From NCBI GenBank assembly GCA_028289605.1, contig JANQON010000009.1:62001-126000 (forward strand): 64,000 nucleotides of DNA. Reading direction: 5' to 3'. Shown one piece after another: positions 1 to 9,285 of this stretch. Source of the DNA: Hyphococcus sp. GTDB lineage: Bacteria > Pseudomonadota > Alphaproteobacteria > Caulobacterales > Parvularculaceae. Made by a program: the position numbers and the translations under genes. The notes beneath the pieces were generated by a model that did no database searches, was not told the DNA's origin, and was given only the letters and a program-made list of their open reading frames with translations. Positions within the stretch are counted from its first letter, which is position 1, and each line of letters starts with the position of its first letter.

Positions 1-1
1 C

Positions 2-1528
2 AATCGCATCGGACAGGGGATCGAGTTCGACTATTGCTGCTGTCACGCAGCGTTTGCCCTTGCTGATATCGACGTTGAGTCGATCATGGTGAACTGCAAT
101 CCTGAGACGGTTTCCACCGACTATGACACGTCGGATCGGTTGTATTTCGAACCGCTCACGGCGGAAGACGTCCTGTCGATCGTCGACGCGGAGCGCGCCT
201 CCGGCGAACTTCTGGGCGTTATCGTCCAGTATGGCGGACAAACGCCGCTCAAGCTCGCAGCCGTCCTTGACGCGGAAGGCGTGCCGATACTGGGCACGCC
301 TTATGACGCCATCGATCTCGCAGAAGACCGCGAACGATTTCAAAAACTCGTACAGGAGCTCGGCCTCCGGCAGCCGAAAAACGCAACGGCGCCGTCTTTG
401 GAAGCCGCCGCCGAGATCGCCCAGGAGGTCGGGTATCCCCTCGTCACCCGCCCCTCCTACGTGCTCGGCGGGCGCGCCATGGAAATCGTGCGCGATCAGG
501 CCGCGCTGAACCACTATCTGGCAACGGCCCAGATCGAGATCAGCGAAGACGAGCCCCTGCTCCTCGATCAGTATCTGCAGAACGCGGTCGAGGTGGATGT
601 GGACGCCGTCTGCGATGGTGAGACCGTTTATATCGCCGGCGTCATGGAACATATCGAGGAAGCGGGCATTCACTCAGGAGACAGCGCCTGCTCCCTGCCG
701 CCCTACACCCTGTCGGACGATATCGTCGTGCAACTTAAAGAACAGACGGTTAAGCTCGCGCACGCCCTCGGCGTCGTCGGCCTGATGAATGTTCAGTATG
801 CGATCAGAGGCGAGGAAATCTTCATTCTGGAAGTCAACCCGCGCGCCTCGCGCACGGTTCCGTTCGTCGCCAAATCAACGGGACTGCCCGTCGCCAGATT
901 CGCCGCCAAAGTGATGGCGGGGAAAAAGATCGCAGGCATGGCGCTGCCGACGATCGATCCGGGCCACATGTCGGTAAAGGAAGTCGTCTTTCCGTTTTCG
1001 CGGTTTCCCGGCGTCGACACTGTGCTGGGACCGGAAATGCGCTCAACGGGCGAAGTCATGGGTATTGACCACGGCTTTGCAAAATCGCGCGCCAAGAGCC
1101 TGATCGCCGCCGGCGCTCCCATGCCGCTTGAGGGGCGCGTATTCGTCTCGCTCAAGGATTCTGACAAGGAAGGAATGCTTCTTTCCGCATCGAAACTTTT
1201 GAAGATGGGCTTTTCAATCGTCGCAACGCGCGGCACCGCCAATTTCTTCAAATCACAAGGCCTGGAAGTTGAAACCATCAACAAAGTCTTGGAAGGGCGC
1301 CCGCATATCGTCGACTCGCTGAAGAACGGCGAAGTGCAACTCGTCTTCAACACGACCGAAGGCGCCCAGGCGGTGAAGGATTCGCGCTCCATCCGGATCA
1401 CGTCGCTCGCCCAGAAGATTCCGTGCGTCACCACCGCCGCCGGCGCCCGCGCCGCCGTACGGGCGATCGAGGCGCTGCGCGACAGCGGCGTCGACGTCGC
1501 GTCGCTGCAGTCCTACTTTTCGCGATAA
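2..1528 (+). CDS. carB: Carbamoyl-phosphate synthase large subunit, C-terminal half (partial)
   Basis: The reading frame is open from the first complete codon of the window, so the 5' half lies outside. The visible 508 residues hold the second ATP-grasp (carbamoyl-phosphate) half, entering at [11 protein letters not shown], with [11 protein letters not shown] and the nucleotide and Mg-binding stretch [12 protein letters not shown]. The last ~130 residues are the MGS-like allosteric domain, where ligands such as UMP or ornithine bind in characterised enzymes. CarB uses ammonia channelled from CarA, bicarbonate and two ATP to make carbamoyl phosphate for pyrimidine and arginine synthesis. It is followed by greA, a common alphaproteobacterial order. 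No frameshift is seen, and identification is secure. Confidence 0.97.
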   Translation, partial: NRIGQGIEFDYCCCHAAFALADIDVESIMVNCNPETVSTDYDTSDRLYFEPLTAEDVLSIVDAERASGELLGVIVQYGGQTPLKLAAVLDAEGVPILGTPYDAIDLAEDRERFQKLVQELGLRQPKNATAPSLEAAAEIAQEVGYPLVTRPSYVLGGRAMEIVRDQAALNHYLATAQIEISEDEPLLLDQYLQNAVEVDVDAVCDGETVYIAGVMEHIEEAGIHSGDSACSLPPYTLSDDIVVQLKEQTVKLAHALGVVGLMNVQYAIRGEEIFILEVNPRASRTVPFVAKSTGLPVARFAAKVMAGKKIAGMALPTIDPGHMSVKEVVFPFSRFPGVDTVLGPEMRSTGEVMGIDHGFAKSRAKSLIAAGAPMPLEGRVFVSLKDSDKEGMLLSASKLLKMGFSIVATRGTANFFKSQGLEVETINKVLEGRPHIVDSLKNGEVQLVFNTTEGAQAVKDSRSIRITSLAQKIPCVTTAAGARAAVRAIEALRDSGVDVASLQSYFSR

Positions 1529-1654
1529 AGCGCCTTCCTGGCGCGCCGGAGGACCGGATGCGCATCTGGTGAGCGGCCCTTCACAATCCTGCTGTAAGGC
1601 GCTGATTTGTATCTGTTTTCAGGTATCCTGACGCGCATTTTAGTAGAATTCTTG

Positions 1655-1683
1655 TTGAAAAACGCCGGGGCGGGGTCTATATC
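1655..1683 (+). promoter_or_regulatory. Candidate housekeeping promoter for greA
   Basis: TTGAAA (1655-1660), a 17-bp spacer and TATATC (1678-1683) form a near-consensus sigma-70-type promoter about 110 bp before the greA start. It lies in the 265-bp gap after carB. It suggests that greA has its own promoter besides possible read-through from carB. It is called by eye only. Confidence 0.55.
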
Positions 1684-1793
1684 CCCGCTCCTGCCCGATG
1701 CGACGGCCGCGGCGATTTCGTCCCGGCCGCGCTCTTTTTTTGCTCTGCGGTCACGGCGGAGTGCGGGCGGACCTAGGAGAGAAAGGCTCGAGG

Positions 1794-2267
1794 ATGGACA
1801 AGGTCCCGATGACGATGGATGGCTTCCAGCAATTGGAGGCGGACCTGAAGAAATTGAAGAACGAAGAACGCCCGGCGGTGATCCAGGCGATCGCGGAAGC
1901 GCGCGCTCATGGCGACCTTTCGGAGAATGCCGAATACCACGCCGCCAAGGAACGCCAAGGCTGGATCGAAAGTCAGATTCTTGAACTGGAAGATAAAGTC
2001 ACCCGCGCCGAAGTCATCGACGTGACCAAGCTGAACGGCGACACCGTGAAATTCGGCGCAACGATTACGTTGATCGACGAAGACACCGAGGAAGAAAAGA
2101 TCTGGCAGATCGTGGGCGACCACGAAGCGGATGTGAAACAGCGCAAGATCTCTATCTCCTCGCCCATCGCCCGCGGCGTTATCGGCAAGGAAGTCGGCGA
2201 CTCTGTCGAAGTCTCAGCCCCCGGCGGCGCACGCGCGTTTGAGATCGCGAAGGTGATCTACAAGTAA
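1794..2267 (+). CDS. greA: Transcription elongation factor GreA
   Basis: 157 residues, the normal GreA length. GreA enters the secondary channel of stalled RNA polymerase and stimulates cleavage of backtracked RNA. The N-terminal coiled coil carries the expected acidic tip region in [18 protein letters not shown] (about residues 38-55). The C-terminal FKBP-like domain contains [14 protein letters not shown] and a typical GD-V-V-aromatic end. The ATG at 1794 was chosen over an in-frame upstream start because it matches the family N-terminus and follows a purine-rich AGGAGAGAAAGG tract. It sits alone between its own promoter and a strong terminator. Confidence 0.97.
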   Translation: MDKVPMTMDGFQQLEADLKKLKNEERPAVIQAIAEARAHGDLSENAEYHAAKERQGWIESQILELEDKVTRAEVIDVTKLNGDTVKFGATITLIDEDTEEEKIWQIVGDHEADVKQRKISISSPIARGVIGKEVGDSVEVSAPGGARAFEIAKVIYK

Positions 2268-2296
2268 AACGCCCGTTTGATTGAAAACAACGCAGA

Positions 2297-2329
2297 AAAG
2301 CGCCGCCAGGCATTGGCGGCGCTTTTTTT
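2297..2329 (+). terminator. Intrinsic terminator after greA
   Basis: Stem AAGCGCCGCC / GGCGGCGCTT with the short loop AGGCATT, followed directly by seven T residues, 29 nt after the greA stop. The upstream A-run also pairs with the T-run. This is a textbook rho-independent terminator. Confidence 0.93.
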
Positions 2330-2354
2330 GTGGAGGCGAGTGGAGTTTTCGTTA

Positions 2355-2460
2355 CCCGCTCATTCCCGCGCAAGCGGGAATCCAGATGTTGGAAAAGGTC
2401 GCCGCCGAACGCGGGTTTCCTTCCATTTAATGGATCCCCGCTTGCGCGGGGATGAGCGGA
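2355..2460. repeat. Paired palindromic repeat, family A copy 1
   Basis: Two hairpins in opposite orientation. The left arm is CCGCTCATTCCCGCGCAAG followed by CGGGAATCCA; the right arm is TGGATCCCCG followed by CTTGCGCGGGGATGAGCGG. About 45 bp lie between them. The arms match copies near 15.8, 23.2, 34.7 and 40.1 kb. It lies between the greA terminator and the converging lipoprotein gene, a usual site for REP/BIME-like elements. Confidence 0.85.
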
Positions 2461-2474
2461 CGATCGTCATTTTG

Positions 2475-3131
2475 TTATTCTGGCGCCGCCTCAGCGCGCG
2501 CCCAAGCGCCGTCGCGATATTCGAATATGGAGCCGCTCGCCAGTTCTATGGTCGCGCCCGACTGAAATTCCGCTGACGATATCGTCACCAGCCGTCCGCC
2601 GTTGCCGACCATGCCGCTGACCTTAAACATGTTTTCAGTATGCTCATAAACGACCTCGCTCGTTGGATAGGGGATCGCGACGCCGCCGATAATGTCAAAG
2701 CCGCCAGAGATGATGCCGCGACTGACCGGCAGGTCCCCTCGCGTTTCCCCCATTACCTTCGTCCAATTTCCGTCCTTGAAACTCAAAAAATCCATCAAGT
2801 CTTGATCGAATGACTCATTGAAAGCCTCACTTTCCGCCGCATGCAACGCGGAAACAACGGCATCGGCTTCCGCCCTAAACGGATTGTCCGGATGCCTCTC
2901 AACGAATGCTGCAATGACTGACAGGTCGTCGCTTTCTTTCGCTGCATCCCATTCAATCGCAACGATACGCGCACGCGCGTCGGCCGCCCGTCGTGCGTCG
3001 GGGTTTTGTTCAATATAGGTCTCGTAGGCGGCTATTGTGTCTTCCTCCTCTGCGGCATCCCATGCTTCATCAGCGCATGCGACAATCGCGAGCCCCGACA
3101 AACCCAAAATGAACCGAAGATAGATGTGCAT
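2475..3131 (-). CDS. TPR-like repeat lipoprotein, function unknown
   Basis: 218 residues. The N-terminus is a lipoprotein signal with lipobox IVAC and predicted lipidated Cys19, so the protein should be anchored to a membrane facing the periplasm. Residues ~20-95 contain two helical repeats of the type YETYIEQNPDARRAADARAR, like TPR/Sel1-style repeats in envelope lipoproteins. The C-terminal ~100 residues look beta-rich and match no family I recognise. The ATG at 3131 was chosen because AGGAGAGG lies just upstream and the signal peptide starts there; a longer in-frame extension lacks a signal. It is monocistronic, diverging from the M24 peptidase gene. Confidence 0.8.
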   Translation of the reverse strand: MHIYLRFILGLSGLAIVACADEAWDAAEEEDTIAAYETYIEQNPDARRAADARARIVAIEWDAAKESDDLSVIAAFVERHPDNPFRAEADAVVSALHAAESEAFNESFDQDLMDFLSFKDGNWTKVMGETRGDLPVSRGIISGGFDIIGGVAIPYPTSEVVYEHTENMFKVSGMVGNGGRLVTISSAEFQSGATIELASGSIFEYRDGAWARAEAAPE

Positions 3132-3441
3132 CGCACCTCTCCTCTTTTGTTGGCGATGAAGAAACGCAACAAGGCAATGGCGCAATTGATCCGTCGCATG
3201 AGCAATATAGAGGAAAAACGCCCCGCATGCATGACCGGCGTTTAAGCCTTGGTTTTCGGCGTTTTTCGCCTTTTGTTCCCGCCTTCCAAAATGCTGATGA
3301 GCAAGCGCATCCTGCGCAGGCCGACTTTCGGCCTTCTTAAGCGCGTAACCGCCAACATGCGCGTTCCCTTTCAGCAAGGCGGCCGCCGTGTGGCGACACC
3401 GCACCGAATAGGTTAGTCTCGTTGGCAAAAAAGGAGGCCTC
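3132..3441. other. Divergent intergenic region, no gene seen
   Basis: This 310-bp gap separates the lipoprotein gene (minus) from the M24 peptidase gene (plus) and must carry both promoters. The clear signals are the two ribosome-binding sites at its ends, AGGAGAGG on the minus side and AAGGAGGC on the plus side. No RNA gene, repeat or convincing ORF was found. Confidence 0.5.
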
Positions 3442-4677
3442 ATGATCACCAAGCGCGACTTTCTGAAATCAGCAGCCGTCGGAACGGCCGCCGCGGGGAT
3501 TGGGGCTTCGGGGAGCCAGGCCGGCGCGACGACGTCGCCCGATCTGCCCGGTCCGATTTCGGCGGACGAGCGACGCGCGCGCATTGCCAAAGCGCAGGAA
3601 CTGATGGGCCGGCAAGGGCTATCGGGCGTCCTGCTCGAGCCAGGCGCCTCGATGCTCTATTTCGCCGGGCTCAGCTGGTGGCGATCTGAACGGCTGGTGG
3701 CGGTGGTCATCCCTGCAGAGGGAGACATGGCGATCATCGCGCCGGCCTTTGAGGAGCCGTCGATCCGGGAGCAGATGGAGCTCGATGCGGAACTCCGGGT
3801 CTGGCATGAAGACGAATCCCCCTTCGCCCTGGTCAAGGGCGTGCTTGATGATCGCGGCGCAGCGGGACCGTTGGGGCTCGAAGCGAGCGTCCGCTATTTC
3901 GTCGTCGACGGCCTCAAAAAGGATATGAGCAGCCGCGAAACGGCGTCAGCGGACGGCGTTGTCTATGGCTGCCGGATGATCAAGTCCGAACACGAACTAA
4001 ACCTCATGCAGACGGCCAACACCATCACCATGGCGGCCTATCGCGAAATTTATCCGAAGGTCGAGGCGGGCATGACGGGCTCGGATATTTCGGCGATGAT
4101 GCGCGAGGCGACCCGCAAGCATGGCGCGGAGCCGACATTCGCGCTTGCCCTTGTCGGGGAGGCAAGCGCCTATCCCCATGGTTCAAAGAAAGTCCACAAG
4201 GTTGAGGAAGGCCAGGTCATCCTGATGGATTGCGGGTGCGACGTACATGGCTACAAATCCGATATCTCCCGGACATGGGTGCATGGCGAGGCGGATGTGG
4301 AGCAATTGCGCGTCTGGAATACCGTTCGTGAAGGTCAGGAAGTCGCACTGAAGACTGCGAAGGTCGGACTGCCGGCCCGTAGTGTGGACGCCGCTGTCCG
4401 CAAATTCTACGAAACCGAAGGCTTTGGTCCTGACTATCAGTTGCCGGGCCTGTCTCATCGCCTGGGGCACGGCATCGGTATGGAGGTGCACGAGCCGATC
4501 AATTTCGTCGGCAATGAGGACACGCCGCTCGCGCCGGGCATGTGCTTTTCGAACGAACCGGGGATTTATCTGCCTGGAAAATTCGGCGTACGCCATGAAG
4601 ACTGTCTCTACATGACTGAGACGGGACCGACGCTGTTCACGGGCCTCACCCCGTCCATCGACAATCCGATGGGGTGA
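3442..4677 (+). CDS. Exported M24 family metallopeptidase (Xaa-Pro peptidase type)
   Basis: 411 residues. It starts with a Tat-like signal (TKRDFLKSAAVG, KR in place of RR), so a periplasmic location is likely. Residues ~45-180 resemble a creatinase N-terminal domain, and the rest is a pita-bread M24 fold. The dinuclear metal ligands are visible: Asp in MDCGCDVHGY, Asp in KSDISRTW, His in GHGIGMEVHE, Glu in NEPGIY and Glu in VRHEDC. Such enzymes remove residues next to proline from peptides, but the true substrate is not evident. A strong AAGGAGGC ribosome-binding site precedes the ATG. It appears to be transcribed alone. Confidence 0.88.
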   Translation: MITKRDFLKSAAVGTAAAGIGASGSQAGATTSPDLPGPISADERRARIAKAQELMGRQGLSGVLLEPGASMLYFAGLSWWRSERLVAVVIPAEGDMAIIAPAFEEPSIREQMELDAELRVWHEDESPFALVKGVLDDRGAAGPLGLEASVRYFVVDGLKKDMSSRETASADGVVYGCRMIKSEHELNLMQTANTITMAAYREIYPKVEAGMTGSDISAMMREATRKHGAEPTFALALVGEASAYPHGSKKVHKVEEGQVILMDCGCDVHGYKSDISRTWVHGEADVEQLRVWNTVREGQEVALKTAKVGLPARSVDAAVRKFYETEGFGPDYQLPGLSHRLGHGIGMEVHEPINFVGNEDTPLAPGMCFSNEPGIYLPGKFGVRHEDCLYMTETGPTLFTGLTPSIDNPMG

Positions 4678-4755
4678 ACCGTCTTCAGGGCTCCGGCGAG
4701 AAGACGCCAGTAGAAGCGCTTTTCCGCGCCGACCGACTCCTGTTGATTCGCCGCC

Positions 4756-5211
4756 TCACCATTTCGTCAATCGTTCTTTGAAATACGCCAAGAGGTCGGC
4801 GTCGGATATTTGCGTCAGCCCCTTGTCAAAGACGCCGATGAGTTTGGCCGTGACTTCGGGGGCGAGCTTCTTTCTGAGTTCCCCCAGCGCGCGCGGCGAC
4901 AATGCAAGCACGAGCTGATCATACAGCCCGTCCCGGTTGGCGTCATTCAACTTGCCCGCGAGCCGGTGGACAAATGCGTCTTCAAGCTTCTCGTCCTGAG
5001 CCGGCGCCTCCATCGCGATCCGCGCCCCCGACCCCGCTTTGCGGCCGCGTCCGGGACGTTCAGATCCCAGTTCCCGCGCCGCCTTGCGGGCGTCATCGGC
5101 GGCGTCTTCGCCGATGAGCACCCAAGGCTCTTTTGCGCCCACACTTTCAAACAGTCGCATCTTTGCGCCATCGGCGACAAGGAACCAGGTATTTCGTTTG
5201 GGCGTGTACAT
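4756..5211 (-). CDS. Host_attach family protein
   Basis: 151 residues. The N-terminus (TWFLVADGAKMRLFES) and the C-terminal pattern (LVLALSPRALGELRKKL) match the family annotated as 'protein required for attachment to host cells' (PF10116). That family has a release-factor-like RNase-H-type fold, and its molecular role in free-living bacteria is not established. The middle (residues ~40-75) is charged and low in complexity. No signal peptide is present, so it should be cytoplasmic. No strong Shine-Dalgarno precedes the ATG. An FNR/FixK-type box lies 62 bp upstream, suggesting oxygen- or redox-linked expression. Confidence 0.85.
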   Translation of the reverse strand: MYTPKRNTWFLVADGAKMRLFESVGAKEPWVLIGEDAADDARKAARELGSERPGRGRKAGSGARIAMEAPAQDEKLEDAFVHRLAGKLNDANRDGLYDQLVLALSPRALGELRKKLAPEVTAKLIGVFDKGLTQISDADLLAYFKERLTKW

Positions 5212-5272
5212 ATCAACGGCAGTGTGATCTAGCTTTGGCGATCAACGTTACGGGATAATATCTCTTGCGCAA

Positions 5273-5286
5273 TTGACGTGGGTCAA
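5273..5286. promoter_or_regulatory. FNR/FixK-type box
   Basis: TTGACGTGGGTCAA is a perfect inverted repeat (TTGAC, 4 bp, GTCAA). It fits the alphaproteobacterial FixK/FnrL pattern TTGA-N6-TCAA. It sits 62 bp upstream of the host-attachment-family gene on the minus strand. A weak -10-like TAACGT (minus strand, 5245-5250) would put the box near -41, the usual activating position. No other good match was noticed in the window. Confidence 0.6.
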
Positions 5287-5480
5287 CGCCGCACCGTCGA
5301 AATGTGCGCATTCAGCCGTGGTCGGACGCGCACTTTTCAAAACAGTTTTCAGACATGCAAATGCGCGTCATGAAGGTCGTCGTCAAACCGATTGCGGTCG
5401 TTGCCACATGAATTGCACTTTAAGGATGCTATGCGCCGAATACCGGGATGCGGCCTTGGGCGTAATCGAAAAGGCGGAAC

Positions 5481-5975
5481 TTATTGCGGTTTCCGAACCG
5501 GACTAACGTCTTCGCGCTGCGTCGAATAGATTTCCGCAGCAAACAATTTCCAATCGCCGTTGTCTCTGATCCAGATATTTGAGACATATCCGGAAAAGCC
5601 TTCCGTCGGCCCGTCGGGGCCCACAAATGATTCTGTTGTCTTGAAGCGAATAACAGCAAAGTCGTCCGCGATGTCCACGCCAACGAGCTCAATATCCCGG
5701 GACGAAACACGCATCCCGTATTCCCACCACTCTTTGAGACTGTCGATGAATTTTTGGCGGCCTTCATATACCTCGCCCATCGCCCAGCGCGAATAGGCCG
5801 GATGCAGCACGCTTTCGTATGCTTGCCAACCGGCTCCATCAACAAGTGTTGATGCCGATAAATCATGAAAGCTTTCTCTTAGTCTTTCATCGGAGATCAC
5901 CGATTCCGCGTGAACCGAAACAGAAACACCAAAACTGAAGAGGCCAGACAAAAAAGCCAACATTAGCGTGCGCAT
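5481..5975 (-). CDS. Secreted SnoaL-like (NTF2 fold) protein
   Basis: 164 residues with a Sec signal peptide (MRTLMLAFLSGLFSFGVSVSV, cleavage near HAES). The mature part has the SnoaL/DUF4440 pattern: an early helix ending in YESVLHPAY, then EGRQKFIDSLKEWW, a beta strand VDIADDFAVIRFKT, and the closing strands SNIWIRDNGDWKLFAAEIY. This fold binds small ligands in a cone-shaped pocket, and no catalytic residues can be assigned. GGGGAG precedes the ATG. The promoter should lie in the 224-bp gap to the DJ-1-like gene. Family placement is by pattern; the role is unknown. Confidence 0.72.
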   Translation of the reverse strand: MRTLMLAFLSGLFSFGVSVSVHAESVISDERLRESFHDLSASTLVDGAGWQAYESVLHPAYSRWAMGEVYEGRQKFIDSLKEWWEYGMRVSSRDIELVGVDIADDFAVIRFKTTESFVGPDGPTEGFSGYVSNIWIRDNGDWKLFAAEIYSTQREDVSPVRKPQ

Positions 5976-6199
5976 GAAAACTGCTCCCCGGGAATTTTGC
6001 TGCCAATGCTGTTTGGCACAGTCCCCACGATGAGAATACCGTCACACGAGATGGGCGTTTCTGCGTTCGACCAACCGGTCTAATCCGTCGATGAAGCGAG
6101 TTTGACAGACACATGTGCGAACGTCCGCGTCGAAGCGGGCTTGCGCTTTTCCCAAGCCATATTGTCCGTTTCGCAACGATACGCCCAAAGCAAGCCGCA

Positions 6200-7090
6200 T
6201 CATTCTCGCTTCTGCCGCCTGGAGGCCTCGTCCATTGCGAAAATCGCTGTGGCGTACATTTTATGCATGGCGTCACCCATCTTCGGGTCCGCAGACGACA
6301 ATGTGCCGGCGTTGAACATCGGATCCGGCGCATACTCGGCCGCGAGCTGCACCGATTTGGCGTAGGCTTCGCCGCGGATTTGCGCGAGCAGCGCCAACGC
6401 AAAGTCCAGCCCCGCGGAAACGCCGGCCCCGGTCATGACGTTGCCGTCGCGCACGACGCGCGCGTCAACCGCCTCAGCTCCGAAATTCGGCAGCAGATGA
6501 CGAACAGCCCAATGGGACGTCGCCTTCTTGCCGTTGATCAGGCCGGCCTGACCGAGGATCATCGATCCGGTGCAGACGGACGTAATGTGCCTCGCCCGCG
6601 CGCCGCGATCGGCGACGAAGTCCATGGACGTCTGGTCGTTCATGAAATCCACGGTTCCTGACGTGCCGCCGCCGACAAACAGAATATCCAAATCATTCGG
6701 ACAGTCCGCCATGCTGATGGTCGGCACAATCGCGAAGCCGGTATCGCCCATCACGGGGGACAAGGTTTCATCCTTTGAAACGAGATAAACGCTCGACCCC
6801 ATCATGGCGGAGAAAAAGAATTGCGGCCCGACAAGGTCAAGCATGGTCATTTTGGGATAGACGACCATGGCGATTTTCTCTTCGCCATGCATGCGCAGAT
6901 CCGGAAGCGTCATCAGATCTTCATGCGCTTTATAGGCGATCTGATAGGCTTCTTCCGCCGTCGATCCGAACCGCGCGCTTTCGACATCGGCGGCCGCGGC
7001 GCGTTGCGCCAAGGCGCCGACCGTCAGGAATGGGGCGATGGCGCCGAGTTGCGCGGCGCCGCGAAGAAATTGTCTGCGTGTGTTTGTCAT
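6200..7090 (-). CDS. Tat-exported DJ-1/PfpI protein, isonitrile hydratase-like
   Basis: 296 residues. A clear Tat signal (NTRRQFLRGAA, then a hydrophobic stretch to about residue 34) predicts periplasmic location. The body is a DJ-1/PfpI domain with nucleophile Cys173 in SVCTGSMILGQAGL. The blocks KATSHWA, VVRDGNVMTGAGVSAGLDFAL and EYAPDPMFNAG match isonitrile hydratase InhA, which converts isonitriles to N-formamides in the cytosol of Pseudomonas. The ATG at 7090 was preferred to an upstream GTG because AAGGAG lies 8 nt before it. It sits 12 nt after the TonB-receptor stop, so it is probably the last gene of that operon. Substrate is not proven. Confidence 0.85.
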   Translation of the reverse strand: MTNTRRQFLRGAAQLGAIAPFLTVGALAQRAAAADVESARFGSTAEEAYQIAYKAHEDLMTLPDLRMHGEEKIAMVVYPKMTMLDLVGPQFFFSAMMGSSVYLVSKDETLSPVMGDTGFAIVPTISMADCPNDLDILFVGGGTSGTVDFMNDQTSMDFVADRGARARHITSVCTGSMILGQAGLINGKKATSHWAVRHLLPNFGAEAVDARVVRDGNVMTGAGVSAGLDFALALLAQIRGEAYAKSVQLAAEYAPDPMFNAGTLSSADPKMGDAMHKMYATAIFAMDEASRRQKRE

Positions 7091-7102
7091 GATTTGCACT
7101 CC

Positions 7103-9217
7103 TTAGAATTCTGCAGAAAGCGTCACGAAAGCCGATCGCGGCGCGCCGGGCCGCAGGACGGCCTGCGCGAAATACTGATACGGCGTGAAATAATCAGCAC
7201 CGGCAATGTTCTGTATGCTGACTCCGATGCGGTAGCGGTCGAATGCGTAAGACGCCTGGGCGTCGAGCACCGCATAAGCGTCGGATCGGAAACTGTTCGG
7301 CAAGGTGATTTCCGCTTCGGACGACCAGGTCAGGCCTGCGCCCACGCCCAAACCCTCAAGAATGCCGGCAAAGCGGTAGCGCGCCGCAACGCGTCCGGAA
7401 TATTCAGCAACCCGCGGAATGCCGTCGCCCGACGGAATGGTCGTATCTTCCGTCACTTCGGAGTCTGTGTAAGCCGCGCTCAGGAGCAGCGAGAGTTGCG
7501 ATGTCGGTTCCCAAACGAGATCGATTTCGGCGCCGACGGCGCGCTGCTCGCCGGTTTGGATGGACGTAACAAAGGTCGTCGGATCCGGCGTCGGCACATT
7601 CTCGCGTACGATCTGAAAGCCCGCGAGCGTTCCGGAAAGCCCGTAGCGGTCAATATCGAACTTAAAGCCGCCTTCAAGCGAGCGCGACGTTTCAAGTTCC
7701 GGCGGCGATCCGTCGGCGCTGGCGAAAAAAACCGAGAGGCGGGACCCAGTGGACCAGCCAGCGAACGCCGACAACCCATCGACCAACTCAATGGTCGCGC
7801 CGATGCGCGGGTCAAACCGCGTGAAGGTCTGGTCGGTTCCCTGTCCGCCTTCAATTTCGACAAGCTCATAGCGGCTGACGCGGCCGCCGACGAGCACGCT
7901 CCATCGGTCGCCGATGCGAATATGGTCCTGCACATAGCCGGCGAGCGTTTTGTAGTCGCTTTCCAGGAAATTCGATAGCGGCGGAACCTCGCCGAATGAC
8001 AAGGCCGGTGTTTGCGTCACATAATCATACGGACCCAGAATATTAAAGAGGTCGAAGCCCGTCGCGCCTTGATAGTTCGTATCGTCATAGGTGACGCCGA
8101 CCAGCAATGTGTGGTCGAGCGCACCGGTCTTGAAGGTGGCTGTGACATTCGCGTCCGCCGTCCATTCGACGGTGTCGACCGGAAGCGATCCGCGAATCTG
8201 CGGCGCTGCGGTTCCATTGACGGGAAAGAATGCGAGGAACGGCGTGGTTGAAAACTCGTCAAAAGAATTTTGGAACCGCCGCAATTGCACTGTGGCTTCG
8301 ATATTGTCGTTAAATCGGTGCGTCACGATGCCATGAACGGTGATATTTTCGATCGCCGTATCCGGGGCGTCCGGGGCGCTTGGAAATTGAAACGGATCAA
8401 CGCCCGGCAAGTCTGCGACTTCAGCGGGCAGGCCGACATATTCGAGTTGCTCGACGCGGTTGTATCCGAACCGCAGGAGGATGTCGGACCGATCGCTTAA
8501 CGCGAAACCCAAAGACGGATTCAACGTAATGCGCTCGATTTCCACCTCGTCGATGAAGTCGTCTGAACGGAAATATTCCGCCGGCAGTCGGATCGCGACG
8601 CTGTCGCTCAACGGGATGTTGACGTCAATATTCGGCGCTGCTGTTGCAAAGCTGCCGGCGCGGACGCCGATGCGGGCGAAAGCGTCGTCCTGCGGGGTTT
8701 TGGTGACGACATTGATCAGACCGCCGACGGGCGCCCCCGTGCCGCCGCCAAACAGCACCGAGGTCGGACCCTTTGCAACTTCAATCCGCTCCACGCCGAC
8801 AAGGCTCGCCGGATCGATGACCGCAGTGTCGCCATAACCGATGAGTCCGTCCACATAGATTTCCGCTTCAAAGCCGCGCACGACCGGATTAGCGAGCACC
8901 AGTTCGGAAGGCTGCGACGGCACCACGCCCGAAACGTTCAGAAGCGCATCGGACAGCGTATTGAGTTCCTGCTCGCGCAGAAGCGTCGGGGTCAACACCT
9001 GGATCGATTGCGGAATCTCGCTCAAGGGAACAGGAATGCGCGCAACGGCGGCGTCGTCGGCGCCGTAAAGATCGCGCCGGATTCCTTCGACGATAATACG
9101 ATCGCCGCGCCATGTGGTTTCGTCGGATTGCTCTGTCGTAGACTGGGCATATGCTGTCGTCGCCAGGCAGGCGCACGCAGCAGCGCCGGCGGCCGCCGGC
9201 AAAATCGTTTTAGCCAT
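7103..9217 (-). CDS. TonB-dependent siderophore/metallophore-type outer-membrane receptor
   Basis: 704 residues with a Sec signal peptide ending near AYAQ. Residues ~40-165 are the plug domain (IPQSIQVLTPTLLREQ, VRGFEAEIYVDGL, VERIEVAKGPTSVLFG). The rest is the 22-strand barrel, ending in the terminal Phe of VTLSAEF used for BAM assembly. The plug resembles the siderophore-receptor branch, though copper receptors are related. No clear Fur box was seen upstream. The gene lies 68 bp after a DUF2946 gene and directly before the isonitrile-hydratase-like gene, suggesting one uptake-and-processing operon. The ligand is unknown. Confidence 0.92.
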   Translation of the reverse strand: MAKTILPAAAGAAACACLATTAYAQSTTEQSDETTWRGDRIIVEGIRRDLYGADDAAVARIPVPLSEIPQSIQVLTPTLLREQELNTLSDALLNVSGVVPSQPSELVLANPVVRGFEAEIYVDGLIGYGDTAVIDPASLVGVERIEVAKGPTSVLFGGGTGAPVGGLINVVTKTPQDDAFARIGVRAGSFATAAPNIDVNIPLSDSVAIRLPAEYFRSDDFIDEVEIERITLNPSLGFALSDRSDILLRFGYNRVEQLEYVGLPAEVADLPGVDPFQFPSAPDAPDTAIENITVHGIVTHRFNDNIEATVQLRRFQNSFDEFSTTPFLAFFPVNGTAAPQIRGSLPVDTVEWTADANVTATFKTGALDHTLLVGVTYDDTNYQGATGFDLFNILGPYDYVTQTPALSFGEVPPLSNFLESDYKTLAGYVQDHIRIGDRWSVLVGGRVSRYELVEIEGGQGTDQTFTRFDPRIGATIELVDGLSAFAGWSTGSRLSVFFASADGSPPELETSRSLEGGFKFDIDRYGLSGTLAGFQIVRENVPTPDPTTFVTSIQTGEQRAVGAEIDLVWEPTSQLSLLLSAAYTDSEVTEDTTIPSGDGIPRVAEYSGRVAARYRFAGILEGLGVGAGLTWSSEAEITLPNSFRSDAYAVLDAQASYAFDRYRIGVSIQNIAGADYFTPYQYFAQAVLRPGAPRSAFVTLSAEF

Positions 9218-9285
9218 GGAATGAAGTCTCTCACCTTACAAAAAACCACGCCGCACGCGGCGGCGCACGGCGAACAGCGTATTTG

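Noticed and set aside
1670-1688. GCGGGG/CCCCGC hairpin between carB and greA as a terminator
   Set aside because: No T-run follows, and the stem overlaps the likely greA -10 element.
5273-5506. 77-codon plus-strand frame before the SnoaL-like gene
   Set aside because: Begins inside the FNR/FixK-type box, overlaps the SnoaL-like gene antisense and shows no protein-like pattern.
7091-7099. GTG start three codons upstream for the DJ-1-like protein
   Set aside because: AAGGAG would then lie at or inside the start codon; the ATG at 7090 has ideal spacing.
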